Assembly (NCBI GenBank): GCA_017453765.1
Contig: JAFTEG010000013.1
Span: forward strand, 1 to 5,153
Direction of reading: 5' to 3'
DNA: 5,153 nt
From: Selenomonadaceae bacterium
Lineage (GTDB): Bacteria > Bacillota > Negativicutes > Selenomonadales > Selenomonadaceae
Shown: in pieces, positions 1-4,623 of the stretch
Position numbering within the stretch: the first letter of the stretch is position 1
Layout of the letters: every line of letters begins with the position of its first letter
The notes under the pieces: model-generated
What the model saw: the letters and a program-made list of their open reading frames with translations, nothing else
Told to the model about the DNA's origin: nothing
The model's database searches: none
Position numbers and translations under genes: made by a program

Positions 1-93
1 CGAAACGACGAAGTCATTCATGGCGATAAGCTGCCTGTCTTCGTTCTGTTCCCTCGTCGAAACTCTGATATAACCGTAAATTTTTTTGTTCAT
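1..93 (-). CDS. Serine site-specific recombinase (resolvase/invertase family), N-terminal fragment
   Basis: The first 31 codons of a minus-strand gene that runs off the left edge. The reading frame is open to the edge and contains YGYIRVSTREQNEDRQLIAM, the start of the catalytic domain of small serine recombinases. Ser12 in the RVS motif is the expected nucleophile that attacks DNA and forms the 5'-phosphoserine link; Arg10 lies next to it. The ATG at 93-91 is chosen because GGAGG (106-102) lies 8 nt upstream. The in-frame ATG at 99-97 is only 2 nt from that site and so unlikely. No MerR-type HTH precedes the catalytic domain, which argues against an IS607-type enzyme. Resolvase, invertase and large integrase cannot be separated from this fragment. 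The gene is divergent from ffh and suggests a mobile or invertible element to the left. Confidence 0.85.
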   Translation of the reverse strand, partial: MNKKIYGYIRVSTREQNEDRQLIAMNDFVVS

Positions 94-109
94 AGGCATT
101 TCCTCCAAT

Positions 110-127
110 CTCGAATAAATATTCGAG
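110..127. promoter_or_regulatory. 18-bp palindrome upstream of the recombinase start
   Basis: CTCGAATAAATATTCGAG consists of perfect 8-bp arms around a central AA. It ends 16 bp upstream of the recombinase ATG, next to its ribosome binding site. The symmetry and position fit an operator or a recombinase binding site. It resembles the Bacillus LexA box layout (CGAAC-N4-GTTCG) but has T/A in place of the important inner C/G pair, so SOS control is not supported. No GC-rich stem or T-run makes it a terminator. Function is inferred from position only. Confidence 0.45.
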
Positions 128-555
128 GAAACCTTTTGCAGACCGTGAAAATAAAAGTTGAAATTTTTACACTTGCTTGCAGTTTATTTGATAAATGATT
201 CAAAGTAATAAGTGATTCTGAATAATTGCTTTACGTATCAATAATACTTCCAAAAAAGGGTAAAAATTTTTTCCATGATGTGTGAGGCGTCTAATCAAAA
301 TTTTCCCGAAAAAATTAAAATAAGGAACGGAAAATATAAAACTGTCAGATGAACTTTTTTTGCCTACCCACCCCAACAAAAAATACAAGCCGCCCCTGCT
401 CCTATAAACAGGTATAAATCTCTGCTTATCTGAACATTTTTACGACTTGCAATAATTAAGTTTATTATATTTAACCGAAAATACCTATGATAATTCTGTT
501 TAACAGAAAAATAGCTTATGTATTATACATTTTAACATTTTAAAAAACTCCTACT
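128..555. other. AT-rich intergenic spacer without a convincing gene
   Basis: About 430 bp of markedly AT-rich DNA, much richer in A+T than the flanking genes, between the divergent recombinase and ffh. I see no RNA gene or supported coding sequence here. A small GC-rich patch lies near 390-403. The only recognisable structure is the 15-bp palindrome at 494-508, listed separately. No clear promoter for the recombinase could be picked out. The composition next to a recombinase gene could mark the edge of an acquired element, which is inference. Confidence 0.5.
494..508. repeat. 15-bp palindrome in the ffh upstream spacer
   Basis: TTCTGTTTAACAGAA has perfect 7-bp arms around one central base. 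It lies about 145 bp upstream of the predicted ffh promoter. Its right half plus two following bases gives TTAACAGAAA, a 10-mer that also occurs in the 19-bp repeats at 4539-4623. A protein binding site is possible. In such AT-rich DNA chance is also plausible. Confidence 0.3.
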
Positions 556-699
556 ATGCAAGGTGATAATATTCTTTTTTATCTTTTAATTTTTGGATTC
601 TCTTTAATCATTCTACTGTTCTTAACCTTATCAATATCAACATTAATTTTAATTGCTAATCTATTTTTTTTAGTATATAATCCCCTGCGATATTTTTAA
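556..699 (+). CDS. Possible small hydrophobic membrane protein, 47 aa (doubtful)
   Basis: An ATG opens 47 codons without a stop, ending TAA at 697-699. The product would start MQGDNILFYLLIFGF and end VYNPLRYF. Almost the whole chain is Leu, Ile, Phe and small residues, enough for one long or two short membrane segments, with one Arg near the C-terminus. Against it: no Shine-Dalgarno lies before the ATG, T-rich DNA yields hydrophobic codons by default, and the predicted ffh promoter lies inside its last third. AAGGTGAT at 560-567 looks like a ribosome binding site but would lead only to an ATT codon. No family is recognised. A small leader or type I toxin-like peptide cannot be excluded. Confidence 0.2.
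   Translation: MQGDNILFYLLIFGFSLIILLFLTLSISTLILIANLFFLVYNPLRYF
653..681 (+). promoter_or_regulatory. Predicted sigma-A promoter of ffh
   Basis: TTGCTA (653-658) is separated by exactly 17 bp from a perfect TATAAT (676-681). Transcription would start near 688 and leave a short leader of about 38 nt carrying the ribosome binding site of ffh. The spacer contains a T8 run. It is the best promoter match in the 630-bp spacer on this strand. Confidence 0.6.
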
Positions 700-725
700 A
701 AATTTTAGAAAGGGCGGTGTAAAAA

Positions 726-2168
726 TTGTTTGAAGATTTATCACAAAACATTCAAGAGGCATTTCGTAAATTACGCGGTCACGGCAAACTTACGGAAAAA
801 GACGTCGATAAAGCGCTGAAAGATGTACGCATGGCACTTTTGGCGGCGGACGTCAACTACAAAATCGTCAGGCAGTTTGAAAAAAACGTCAAAGCGCGTG
901 CCGTCGATACGGAAATTTTAAGCAAACTTACTCCCGCGCAGTCAGTAATAAAAATAGTTGATGAAGAGTTGGCAATACTTATGGGCGGCAAGGCGGCAAA
1001 ATTAAATATCTCGTCGCGTCCGCCAACGGTCATTTTAATGGTCGGCTTGCAAGGCTCCGGCAAAACCACTTCCGCAGGTAAATTGGCGCTGTCAATGAAA
1101 AAGCAGGGTAAACGTCCCGCACTCGTCGCGGCAGATATTTACAGACCGGCGGCAATTAAACAGCTACAGGTTTTGGGCGAACAAATTGAAGTTCCCGTTT
1201 TCACCGAAGATATTCAAGACGCCGTACAAATTGCGAAAGACTCATTGGCGTTCGCGGATTCGCACGCTAAGGACGTTTTGATTATCGACACGGCGGGGCG
1301 CTTGCAGATTGACGAAAAATTAATGCAGGAGCTTAAGGACATTAAAGACGCCGTAAACCCACACGAAATTTTACTTGTTGTCGACGCGATGATTGGTCAA
1401 GAGGCTGTAAACGTTGCCGAAACTTTTCACAAGGCGTTGGAAGTTGACGGCATTGTTTTGACGAAACTTGACGGCGATGCACGCGGCGGCGCGGCACTTT
1501 CCATAAAGGCGGCGACCGGCTGTCCGATAAAATTTGTCGGTATGGGCGAAAAGATTGAGCCGCTTGAAGTCTTTCACCCTGAACGAATGGCGTCACGTAT
1601 TCTCGGTATGGGCGACGTGCTTTCACTGATTGAAAAGGCGCAGTCTGCGATTGATGAAAAAACTGCCGCCAAAATGGTGAAAAAAATTAAGTCCGATGAA
1701 TTTACTCTTGCAGATTTTCTTGAGCAACTTCAGCACGTAAAAAAATTGGGTTCGCTTAATGACTTGCTCGGTATGATTCCCGGCATGGGTACGCTTAAGA
1801 AAAAATTGGCAGGCGTTGACTTCGATCTTGACGGCAAAGAGGTCAAGCATATGGAAGCGATTATCCTTTCAATGACGCCGAAAGAAAGGCAGAATACCGA
1901 TATCATTGACGCGAAAAGGAAAAAGCGTATCGCAATGGGCAGCGGTACGCAGGTTGCCGACGTGAATAAGCTTTTGAAACAGTTTGAAGAAATGCGAAAG
2001 ATGATGCGCCAAATGAATGCAAAGGTTCAGCAACAGCAACAATCTTCAAAGAAAGCTAAGGGCAAGAAAGGTAAAGCCGGTAAGAAAGGCGGCGCGAAAA
2101 AATTACGAATGCCGGATTTAGGCGGTCTGCTTAGCAATTTAGGCGGCAAGTTTCCATTCATAAAATAA
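726..2168 (+). CDS. ffh: Signal recognition particle protein Ffh (SRP54)
   Basis: Complete 480-residue GTPase that binds SRP RNA and signal sequences of nascent membrane and exported proteins and docks with FtsY. The N domain spans about 1-95. The G domain has the P-loop GLQGSGKTT (107-115), DIYRPAA (137-143), DTAGR (188-192), TKLDG (246-250) and GMGEK (272-276). The M domain follows from about 300, with the finger-loop region near LLGMIPGMG and the RNA-binding helix region SGTQVADVNKLLKQF (406-420). The tail has a Gln run, a Lys/Gly-rich stretch (about 442-460) and ends GGKFPFIK, typical in form for Firmicute Ffh. The start is TTG, supported by AGAAAGGGCGG (707-717) just upstream and by the family N-terminus MFEDLS. 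Length is slightly above usual because of the basic tail. The common neighbours ylxM upstream and rpsP downstream are absent; a tRNA gene follows. No terminator is visible after the stop. Confidence 0.98.
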   Translation: MFEDLSQNIQEAFRKLRGHGKLTEKDVDKALKDVRMALLAADVNYKIVRQFEKNVKARAVDTEILSKLTPAQSVIKIVDEELAILMGGKAAKLNISSRPPTVILMVGLQGSGKTTSAGKLALSMKKQGKRPALVAADIYRPAAIKQLQVLGEQIEVPVFTEDIQDAVQIAKDSLAFADSHAKDVLIIDTAGRLQIDEKLMQELKDIKDAVNPHEILLVVDAMIGQEAVNVAETFHKALEVDGIVLTKLDGDARGGAALSIKAATGCPIKFVGMGEKIEPLEVFHPERMASRILGMGDVLSLIEKAQSAIDEKTAAKMVKKIKSDEFTLADFLEQLQHVKKLGSLNDLLGMIPGMGTLKKKLAGVDFDLDGKEVKHMEAIILSMTPKERQNTDIIDAKRKKRIAMGSGTQVADVNKLLKQFEEMRKMMRQMNAKVQQQQQSSKKAKGKKGKAGKKGGAKKLRMPDLGGLLSNLGGKFPFIK

Positions 2169-2234
2169 ATTTCAATGCGGCAATTATAAATTTCAATGCG
2201 TTAGTTATAAATTCGACGCGGCAGTTACAAATTT
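2167..2234. repeat. Three tandem 21-bp repeats with phased A/T tracts
   Basis: Units start at 2167, 2188 and 2209, each beginning AAATT and continuing TTCAATGCG or a close variant, with a fourth AAATTT at 2229-2234. Units one and two are 21 bp; unit three is 20 bp and more diverged. The A/T tracts recur every two helical turns, a pattern expected to bend DNA. The array begins at the ffh stop codon and ends 2 bp before the -35 box of the tRNA promoter, so a role as a curved upstream activating region is plausible (inference). Confidence 0.75.
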
Positions 2235-2236
2235 GC

Positions 2237-2265
2237 TTGACAGAAAAAATTTTGCGTGATATATT
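2237..2265 (+). promoter_or_regulatory. Promoter of tRNA-Ser
   Basis: A perfect -35 TTGACA (2237-2242), a 17-bp spacer, and -10 TATATT (2260-2265, five of six consensus bases). The start would be near 2272, about 9 nt before the tRNA 5' end. No other promoter is evident before the structured RNA that follows the tRNA, so both probably share this one. Confidence 0.75.
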
Positions 2266-2280
2266 ATGCAAGCCTTTTGC

Positions 2281-2371
2281 GGAGAGTTGTCCGAGTGGTT
2301 GAAGGAGCACGACTGGAAATCGTGTGTGCGCTGATACCGTACCGAGGGTTCGAATCCCTTGCTCTCCGCCA
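2281..2371 (+). tRNA. tRNA-Ser, anticodon GGA
   Basis: A 91-nt class II tRNA including an encoded CCA (2369-2371). The acceptor stem pairs GGAGAGT with GCTCTCC with one wobble; the discriminator base is G, as in serine tRNAs. The anticodon stem CACGA/TCGTG encloses loop CTGGAAA with anticodon GGA at 2315-2317, which reads UCC and UCU. A long variable arm (near 2325-2343) and the T arm GAGGG-TTCGAAT-CCCTT complete the cloverleaf. It follows ffh and is preceded by its own strong promoter. The 3' flank goes straight into a structured RNA rather than a simple terminator. Confidence 0.97.
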
Positions 2372-2378
2372 TTTACGT

Positions 2379-2528
2379 TCAATCGTGAACGCAGAGATTT
2401 GGTTTCGCTGAACTTTATTATCCCGTACTGACAATCTCGCCAGGACATACGTAGCAACGAGAGTCTATTGTAGCGCGGTTAAGCTTCAGTCTTGAGATTG
2501 GATCTCTGCGTTGACGATTGATTTTTTT
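2379..2528 (+). ncRNA. Structured non-coding RNA, probable 6S RNA (SRP-RNA-like alternative)
   Basis: About 150 nt fold as one rod. The closing helix pairs 2379-2399 with 2501-2521: 20 pairs including one wobble, and a single G-G mismatch. Further in, GGTTTC (2401-2406) pairs with GAGATT (2494-2499), CTGAA (2408-2412) with TTCAG (2485-2489), TTTA with TAAG, and CCG with CGG. The apical arm is ACAAT/ATTGT then CTCG/CGAG. A T7 run directly follows the closing helix. A long closing stem, a weak central region and an apical arm fit 6S RNA, which binds sigma-70-type RNA polymerase holoenzyme, although about 150 nt is short for it. The apex also shows CAGG (2441-2444) facing AGCA (2453-2456), the pattern of the symmetric loop of SRP RNA helix 8, but the loop is ATAC rather than GGAA. 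It lies 7 nt after tRNA-Ser without its own promoter, so processing from a tRNA precursor is likely. Structure is well supported; the family is not settled. Confidence 0.6.
2501..2528 (+). terminator. Intrinsic terminator formed by the closing helix of the RNA
   Basis: The 3' arm of the long closing helix (2501-2521) is followed at once by seven T residues (2522-2528). The hairpin is unusual because its loop is the whole interior of the structured RNA (about 100 nt). It should end the tRNA-Ser and ncRNA transcript. Confidence 0.65.
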
Positions 2529-2533
2529 ATTTT

Positions 2534-2585
2534 AGGGAACAGGGAAGAGGGATTAGGGGCTAGGGGCTAGGGGCTAGGGGTTAGG
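2534..2585. repeat. Heptanucleotide tandem tract AGGGNNN with G-quadruplex potential
   Basis: From 2534 the sequence keeps an exact 7-bp register AGGGNNN for seven units, followed by AGG. Units four to six are identical (AGGGGCT) and unit seven is AGGGGTT. Four GGGG runs (2556-2559, 2563-2566, 2570-2573, 2577-2580) are separated by three CTA loops, an ideal G-quadruplex layout on the plus strand. The tract lies between the terminator and the start of the nitrilase-like gene. The array could vary in copy number by slippage. Confidence 0.85.
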
Positions 2586-2613
2586 TTTTAATTATTAATT
2601 CTTAATCCTTAAT
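2586..2613. repeat. AT-rich heptad tract related to the one at 3860-3901
   Basis: Read on the minus strand this stretch gives successive 7-mers AATTAAG, GATTAAG, AATTAAT and AATTAAA. The first two are the same units found on the plus strand at 3860-3880, so the same repeat family occurs inverted on the two sides of the gene cluster. The array directly abuts the G-rich heptads and ends about 20 bp before the start codon of the nitrilase-like gene. Confidence 0.6.
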
Positions 2614-2633
2614 TATTTTCGGCAGGTGATGAC

Positions 2634-3377
2634 GTGAAAATTTCAATTCTGCAATTTAAATCCGAACTCGGCGCGGTTAGTAAAAATTTTGACACGGCGC
2701 GAAGATTAATTGACGGCGCGAAAAATTCAGACGTGGCAATTTTGCCGGAACTTTGGACTACCGGCTACTACCCGACGCCGCTTGAAAATTTTGCTGACAC
2801 GGACGGTCAACGCATTTCCGAATTTATCTGCGCGGCGGCACGGGAAAATAATTTAAACATTATCGGCGGCTCGACAATCGCTCAAGTTGCCGGTAATTTT
2901 TTTAACCGCAGTATTATTTCAAATCGACGCGGCGAAATTATTTCAACGTACGACAAGGCGCATATGTTCACTTTTGCAGATGAGGGAAGAGTTTTTACGG
3001 CGGGAAAAAGTTTTTCTACGTTTGAAATTGACGGCGTGAAGTGCGCAGTTGCAATTTGTTATGACTTGCGTTTTCCTGAATTTATTCGTAAAATTGCACT
3101 TAGCGGCATTGAAATTTTGTTCATTCCCGCCGCGTGGAGTTTGAAACGTCTAACACCGCGACAGATTTTGACTAAGGCGCGGGCGATTGAAAATCAAATT
3201 TTCGTAGTCTTTGCAAACAGCGCGGGGAAATCTGAAATTGTAAATCCACTCGGTGAAGTCATTGCCGAATCCAATACCGGCGAAGAGATTTTGACGGCGG
3301 ACGTTGATTTAAACTTCCGCGCAGAGGTTATTGCTAAAATGAATTTGCTTGCCGACAGAAACAGTTTTGTAGATTAG
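2634..3377 (+). CDS. Carbon-nitrogen hydrolase, nitrilase superfamily (Nit2/omega-amidase-like)
   Basis: Complete 247-residue cytoplasmic amidohydrolase. The nitrilase catalytic set is present: Glu39 in LPELW, Lys108 in YDKAHMF, Cys142 in AICYDLRFPE, with Glu117 as the likely accessory glutamate. CYDLRFPE is characteristic of the Nit/omega-amidase/YafV branch, which hydrolyses omega-amides of keto acids such as alpha-ketoglutaramate or deaminated glutathione. The exact substrate cannot be read from sequence. Length matches the single-domain members. The GTG start is supported by AGGTGAT (2624-2630) and by the family N-terminus MKISILQF. It leads a tight plus-strand run with two small genes and recR. 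A methionine-salvage MtnU role is possible but no salvage genes are visible here. The upstream leader carries the G-rich heptad tract, which could affect expression. Confidence 0.92.
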   Translation: MKISILQFKSELGAVSKNFDTARRLIDGAKNSDVAILPELWTTGYYPTPLENFADTDGQRISEFICAAARENNLNIIGGSTIAQVAGNFFNRSIISNRRGEIISTYDKAHMFTFADEGRVFTAGKSFSTFEIDGVKCAVAICYDLRFPEFIRKIALSGIEILFIPAAWSLKRLTPRQILTKARAIENQIFVVFANSAGKSEIVNPLGEVIAESNTGEEILTADVDLNFRAEVIAKMNLLADRNSFVD

Positions 3378-3380
3378 CCG

Positions 3381-3401
3381 GTAGCCTGTAGCTTGTAGCC
3401 G
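3381..3401. repeat. Three tandem 7-bp repeats GTAGCYK
   Basis: GTAGCCT, GTAGCTT and GTAGCCG follow one another without a gap between the stop codon of the nitrilase-like gene and the ribosome binding site of the next gene. The unit length equals that of the tracts at 2534 and 3860, although the sequence differs. Confidence 0.7.
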
Positions 3402-3419
3402 ATAGGGGAGGTCGATATT

Positions 3420-3620
3420 ATGGACAAATTATTGGCTTTCATAGTAGCGGCGATAATTGCACTTACGGCTTATCTAATGTCAAATAATTATCTTGGCAAC
3501 AAATTCAATCTGCAAGAGTTTTATGACAGCGCCAAAGTTTACTTTTCTTCGTCAAAAAATAAATCTAACAATAAAACCGGCAGTAGCGTGAGACAGACGC
3601 GTACGACAAATCATAAGTAG
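3420..3620 (+). CDS. Small membrane-anchored or exported protein, 66 aa, unknown function
   Basis: The ATG at 3420 follows a strong GGGGAGG (3405-3411) at 8 nt. Residues 4-20 form one hydrophobic segment (LLAFIVAAIIALTAYLM). The rest is polar and rich in Ser, Asn, Lys and Thr, ending QTRTTNHK. No clear signal-peptidase site is seen, so a signal anchor with the tail outside is likely. The first 27 residues align without gaps to the next gene product (14 identical, including NY-x-GN at 23-27), but the metal-binding C-terminal domain of that neighbour is missing and no Cys is present. The gene is 42 bp after the nitrilase-like gene and 20 bp before its paralogue. A partial tandem duplication that diverged is the simplest explanation. 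No function is recognised. Confidence 0.75.
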   Translation: MDKLLAFIVAAIIALTAYLMSNNYLGNKFNLQEFYDSAKVYFSSSKNKSNNKTGSSVRQTRTTNHK

Positions 3621-3640
3621 CCTGCAGGGAGGGTGGTACC

Positions 3641-3856
3641 TTGAAAAAATTTTTAGCATTAATCGTAGCGGCGGTAGTTTTAATGACTGCGAACGTGCTT
3701 GCGTCAAATTACGTAGGCAATGCCAACTCGAAAAAATTTCATTACGCGGATTGTTCGGCGGCGCAAAAAATTAAGGTGTCGAATCGCGTTGAATTTTCTT
3801 CGCGTGAAGAGGCGGTACGCGCAGGCTATGTCCCCTGCAAGCGTTGCAGTCCGTAA
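3641..3856 (+). CDS. Secreted 71-aa protein with Ada-like Cys/His metal-binding domain
   Basis: The TTG start at 3641 is preceded by a purine-rich GGGAGGG (3627-3633). The product begins MKKFLALIVAAVVLMTANVLA, a typical signal peptide with a VLA cleavage site after residue 21. The mature part is about 50 residues: NYVGNANSKKFH, then YADC, a middle helix-like SSREEAVRAGY and the end PCKRCSP. His34, Cys38, Cys66 and Cys69 are spaced as in the small zinc-binding modules resembling the Ada N-terminal domain, which often trail secreted thermonuclease-like proteins in Firmicutes. Here the module stands alone with no catalytic domain. It could bind metal or DNA outside the cell; the role is unknown. 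It follows a paralogue with the same leader and precedes recR by 68 bp. Confidence 0.82.
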   Translation: MKKFLALIVAAVVLMTANVLASNYVGNANSKKFHYADCSAAQKIKVSNRVEFSSREEAVRAGYVPCKRCSP

Positions 3857-3859
3857 GGG

Positions 3860-3917
3860 GATTAAGAATTAAGGATTAAGGATGTAGAATTTAGAATTTA
3901 GAATTGGTAGTGGTTAG
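3860..3917. repeat. Heptad tract RATTAAG/RATKTAG upstream of recR
   Basis: Six 7-mers follow in strict register from 3860: GATTAAG, AATTAAG, GATTAAG, GATGTAG, AATTTAG, AATTTAG. After a 9-base unit the pattern resumes with TGGTTAG (3911-3917). It fills nearly all of the spacer between the small exported protein and recR, and includes what would be the weak ribosome binding region of recR. Confidence 0.7.
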
Positions 3918-3924
3918 GTAGTAA

Positions 3925-4524
3925 ATGAATTCACAAGCAATGCGAATGTTGCAAGAAGCGCTGATGAAATTGCCCGGCGTCGGTACGAAAACTGCGGCGC
4001 GGTTGGCATGGCACATTGTCGACATGGACGCGCAGGACGTAGAAAATTTGGCGGCGGCTATTCGCAACGTCAAGCAAAATACTCACGCCTGCCCAATTTG
4101 TTTTACGACGATTGACAAAGATCGTGACACTTGCGAAATTTGCGCGTCGGATAAACGCGACGGCAAAATTATTTGTCTCGTGAAAGACCCAAAGGATTTG
4201 GACGCGATTGAAAAGGCGGGAACGTTCAAAGGCAAGTATCACGTAACCGGCGGGCTTATTTCACCGATAGCGGGCATTTCGCAGGAAGATATTCACCTGC
4301 GCGAACTGATTCGGCGTATTGGCGAAAATGAAGTTGAAGAAGTTATAATCGCGTTTGAACCTACGGTGGAAGGCGACGCGACGTCTCTGTACATTGCGCG
4401 GCTTTTAAAACCGGTCGGCGTCAAAGTTACTAAGCTTGCACGCGGACTCGCGGTAGGTGCTGACTTTGCAGGTACGGACAGCGTGACAATTTCAAAGGCG
4501 ATTGAAAATCGCGTACCGGTTTAA
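3925..4524 (+). CDS. recR: Recombination mediator protein RecR
   Basis: Complete, 199 residues, the family's usual length. RecR acts with RecO (and RecF) to load RecA on SSB-coated single-stranded DNA. The helix-hairpin-helix is at LPGVGTKTAARLA (16-28). The C4 zinc finger is C56-x2-C59 and C70-x2-C73. The Toprim domain runs from about 80, with YHVTGGLISPIAGI and EPTVEGDATSLYIARLLKP. Several usually conserved positions differ: the Toprim strand reads CLVKDPKD with Lys86 where Glu or Gln is common, and the C-terminal motif is KLARGLAVGADFAGTDSVT rather than the usual RIAHGLPVGGDLEYADEVT. The frame is intact. The ATG at 3925 is preceded only by a weak AGGT-type site inside a repeat tract. The frequent partners dnaX and ybaB are not upstream; small exported proteins are. 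Confidence 0.96.
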   Translation: MNSQAMRMLQEALMKLPGVGTKTAARLAWHIVDMDAQDVENLAAAIRNVKQNTHACPICFTTIDKDRDTCEICASDKRDGKIICLVKDPKDLDAIEKAGTFKGKYHVTGGLISPIAGISQEDIHLRELIRRIGENEVEEVIIAFEPTVEGDATSLYIARLLKPVGVKVTKLARGLAVGADFAGTDSVTISKAIENRVPV

Positions 4525-4538
4525 CCTGCGCGAAGATT

Positions 4539-4623
4539 GATTAACAGAAACGATATAGATTAACAGAAGTGATATAGATTAACAGAAATGATATAGATTA
4601 ACAGAAACGATATTGATTGACAG
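4539..4623. repeat. Four and a half tandem 19-bp direct repeats
   Basis: The unit GATTAACAGAAACGATATA starts at 4539, 4558, 4577 and 4596, with a partial fifth copy GATTGACAG at 4615-4623. Copies differ only at two adjacent positions (AC, GT, AT, AC) and at the last base of copy four. The partial copy carries an A-to-G change that turns TTAACA into the perfect -35 box TTGACA of the downstream promoter. The array occupies the spacer between recR and the LivK-like gene. It may be an operator array or a slippage product. Confidence 0.92.

Noticed and set aside
110..127. LexA (SOS) box at the palindrome upstream of the recombinase
   Set aside because: The inner C/G pair of CGAAC-N4-GTTCG is replaced by T/A, so the essential GAAC half-site is missing.
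200..388. 62-codon minus-strand open frame in the AT-rich spacer
   Set aside because: TTG start without a well-placed ribosome binding site, Phe/Ile/Leu-rich product as expected from AT-rich DNA, and no recognised domain.
2158..2457. 99-codon minus-strand open frame across the tRNA and ncRNA
   Set aside because: It is the antisense of tRNA-Ser; the GEQGIRTLGTVS-type peptide is a known kind of spurious prediction over serine tRNA genes.
2379..2528. Riboswitch or T-box leader for the nitrilase-like gene
   Set aside because: The transcript should terminate at T7, about 105 nt before the gene, and no specifier or T-box sequence or known aptamer motif is seen.
3630..3640. AGGGTGGTACC, identical to the core of the T-box antiterminator bulge
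   Set aside because: It lies just before a TTG start with only 20 nt after the previous gene, so there is no room for stem I, the specifier loop or a terminator. It most likely matches because it is a purine-rich ribosome binding site.
4539..4623. CRISPR array
   Set aside because: The 19-bp units are directly contiguous with no spacers.
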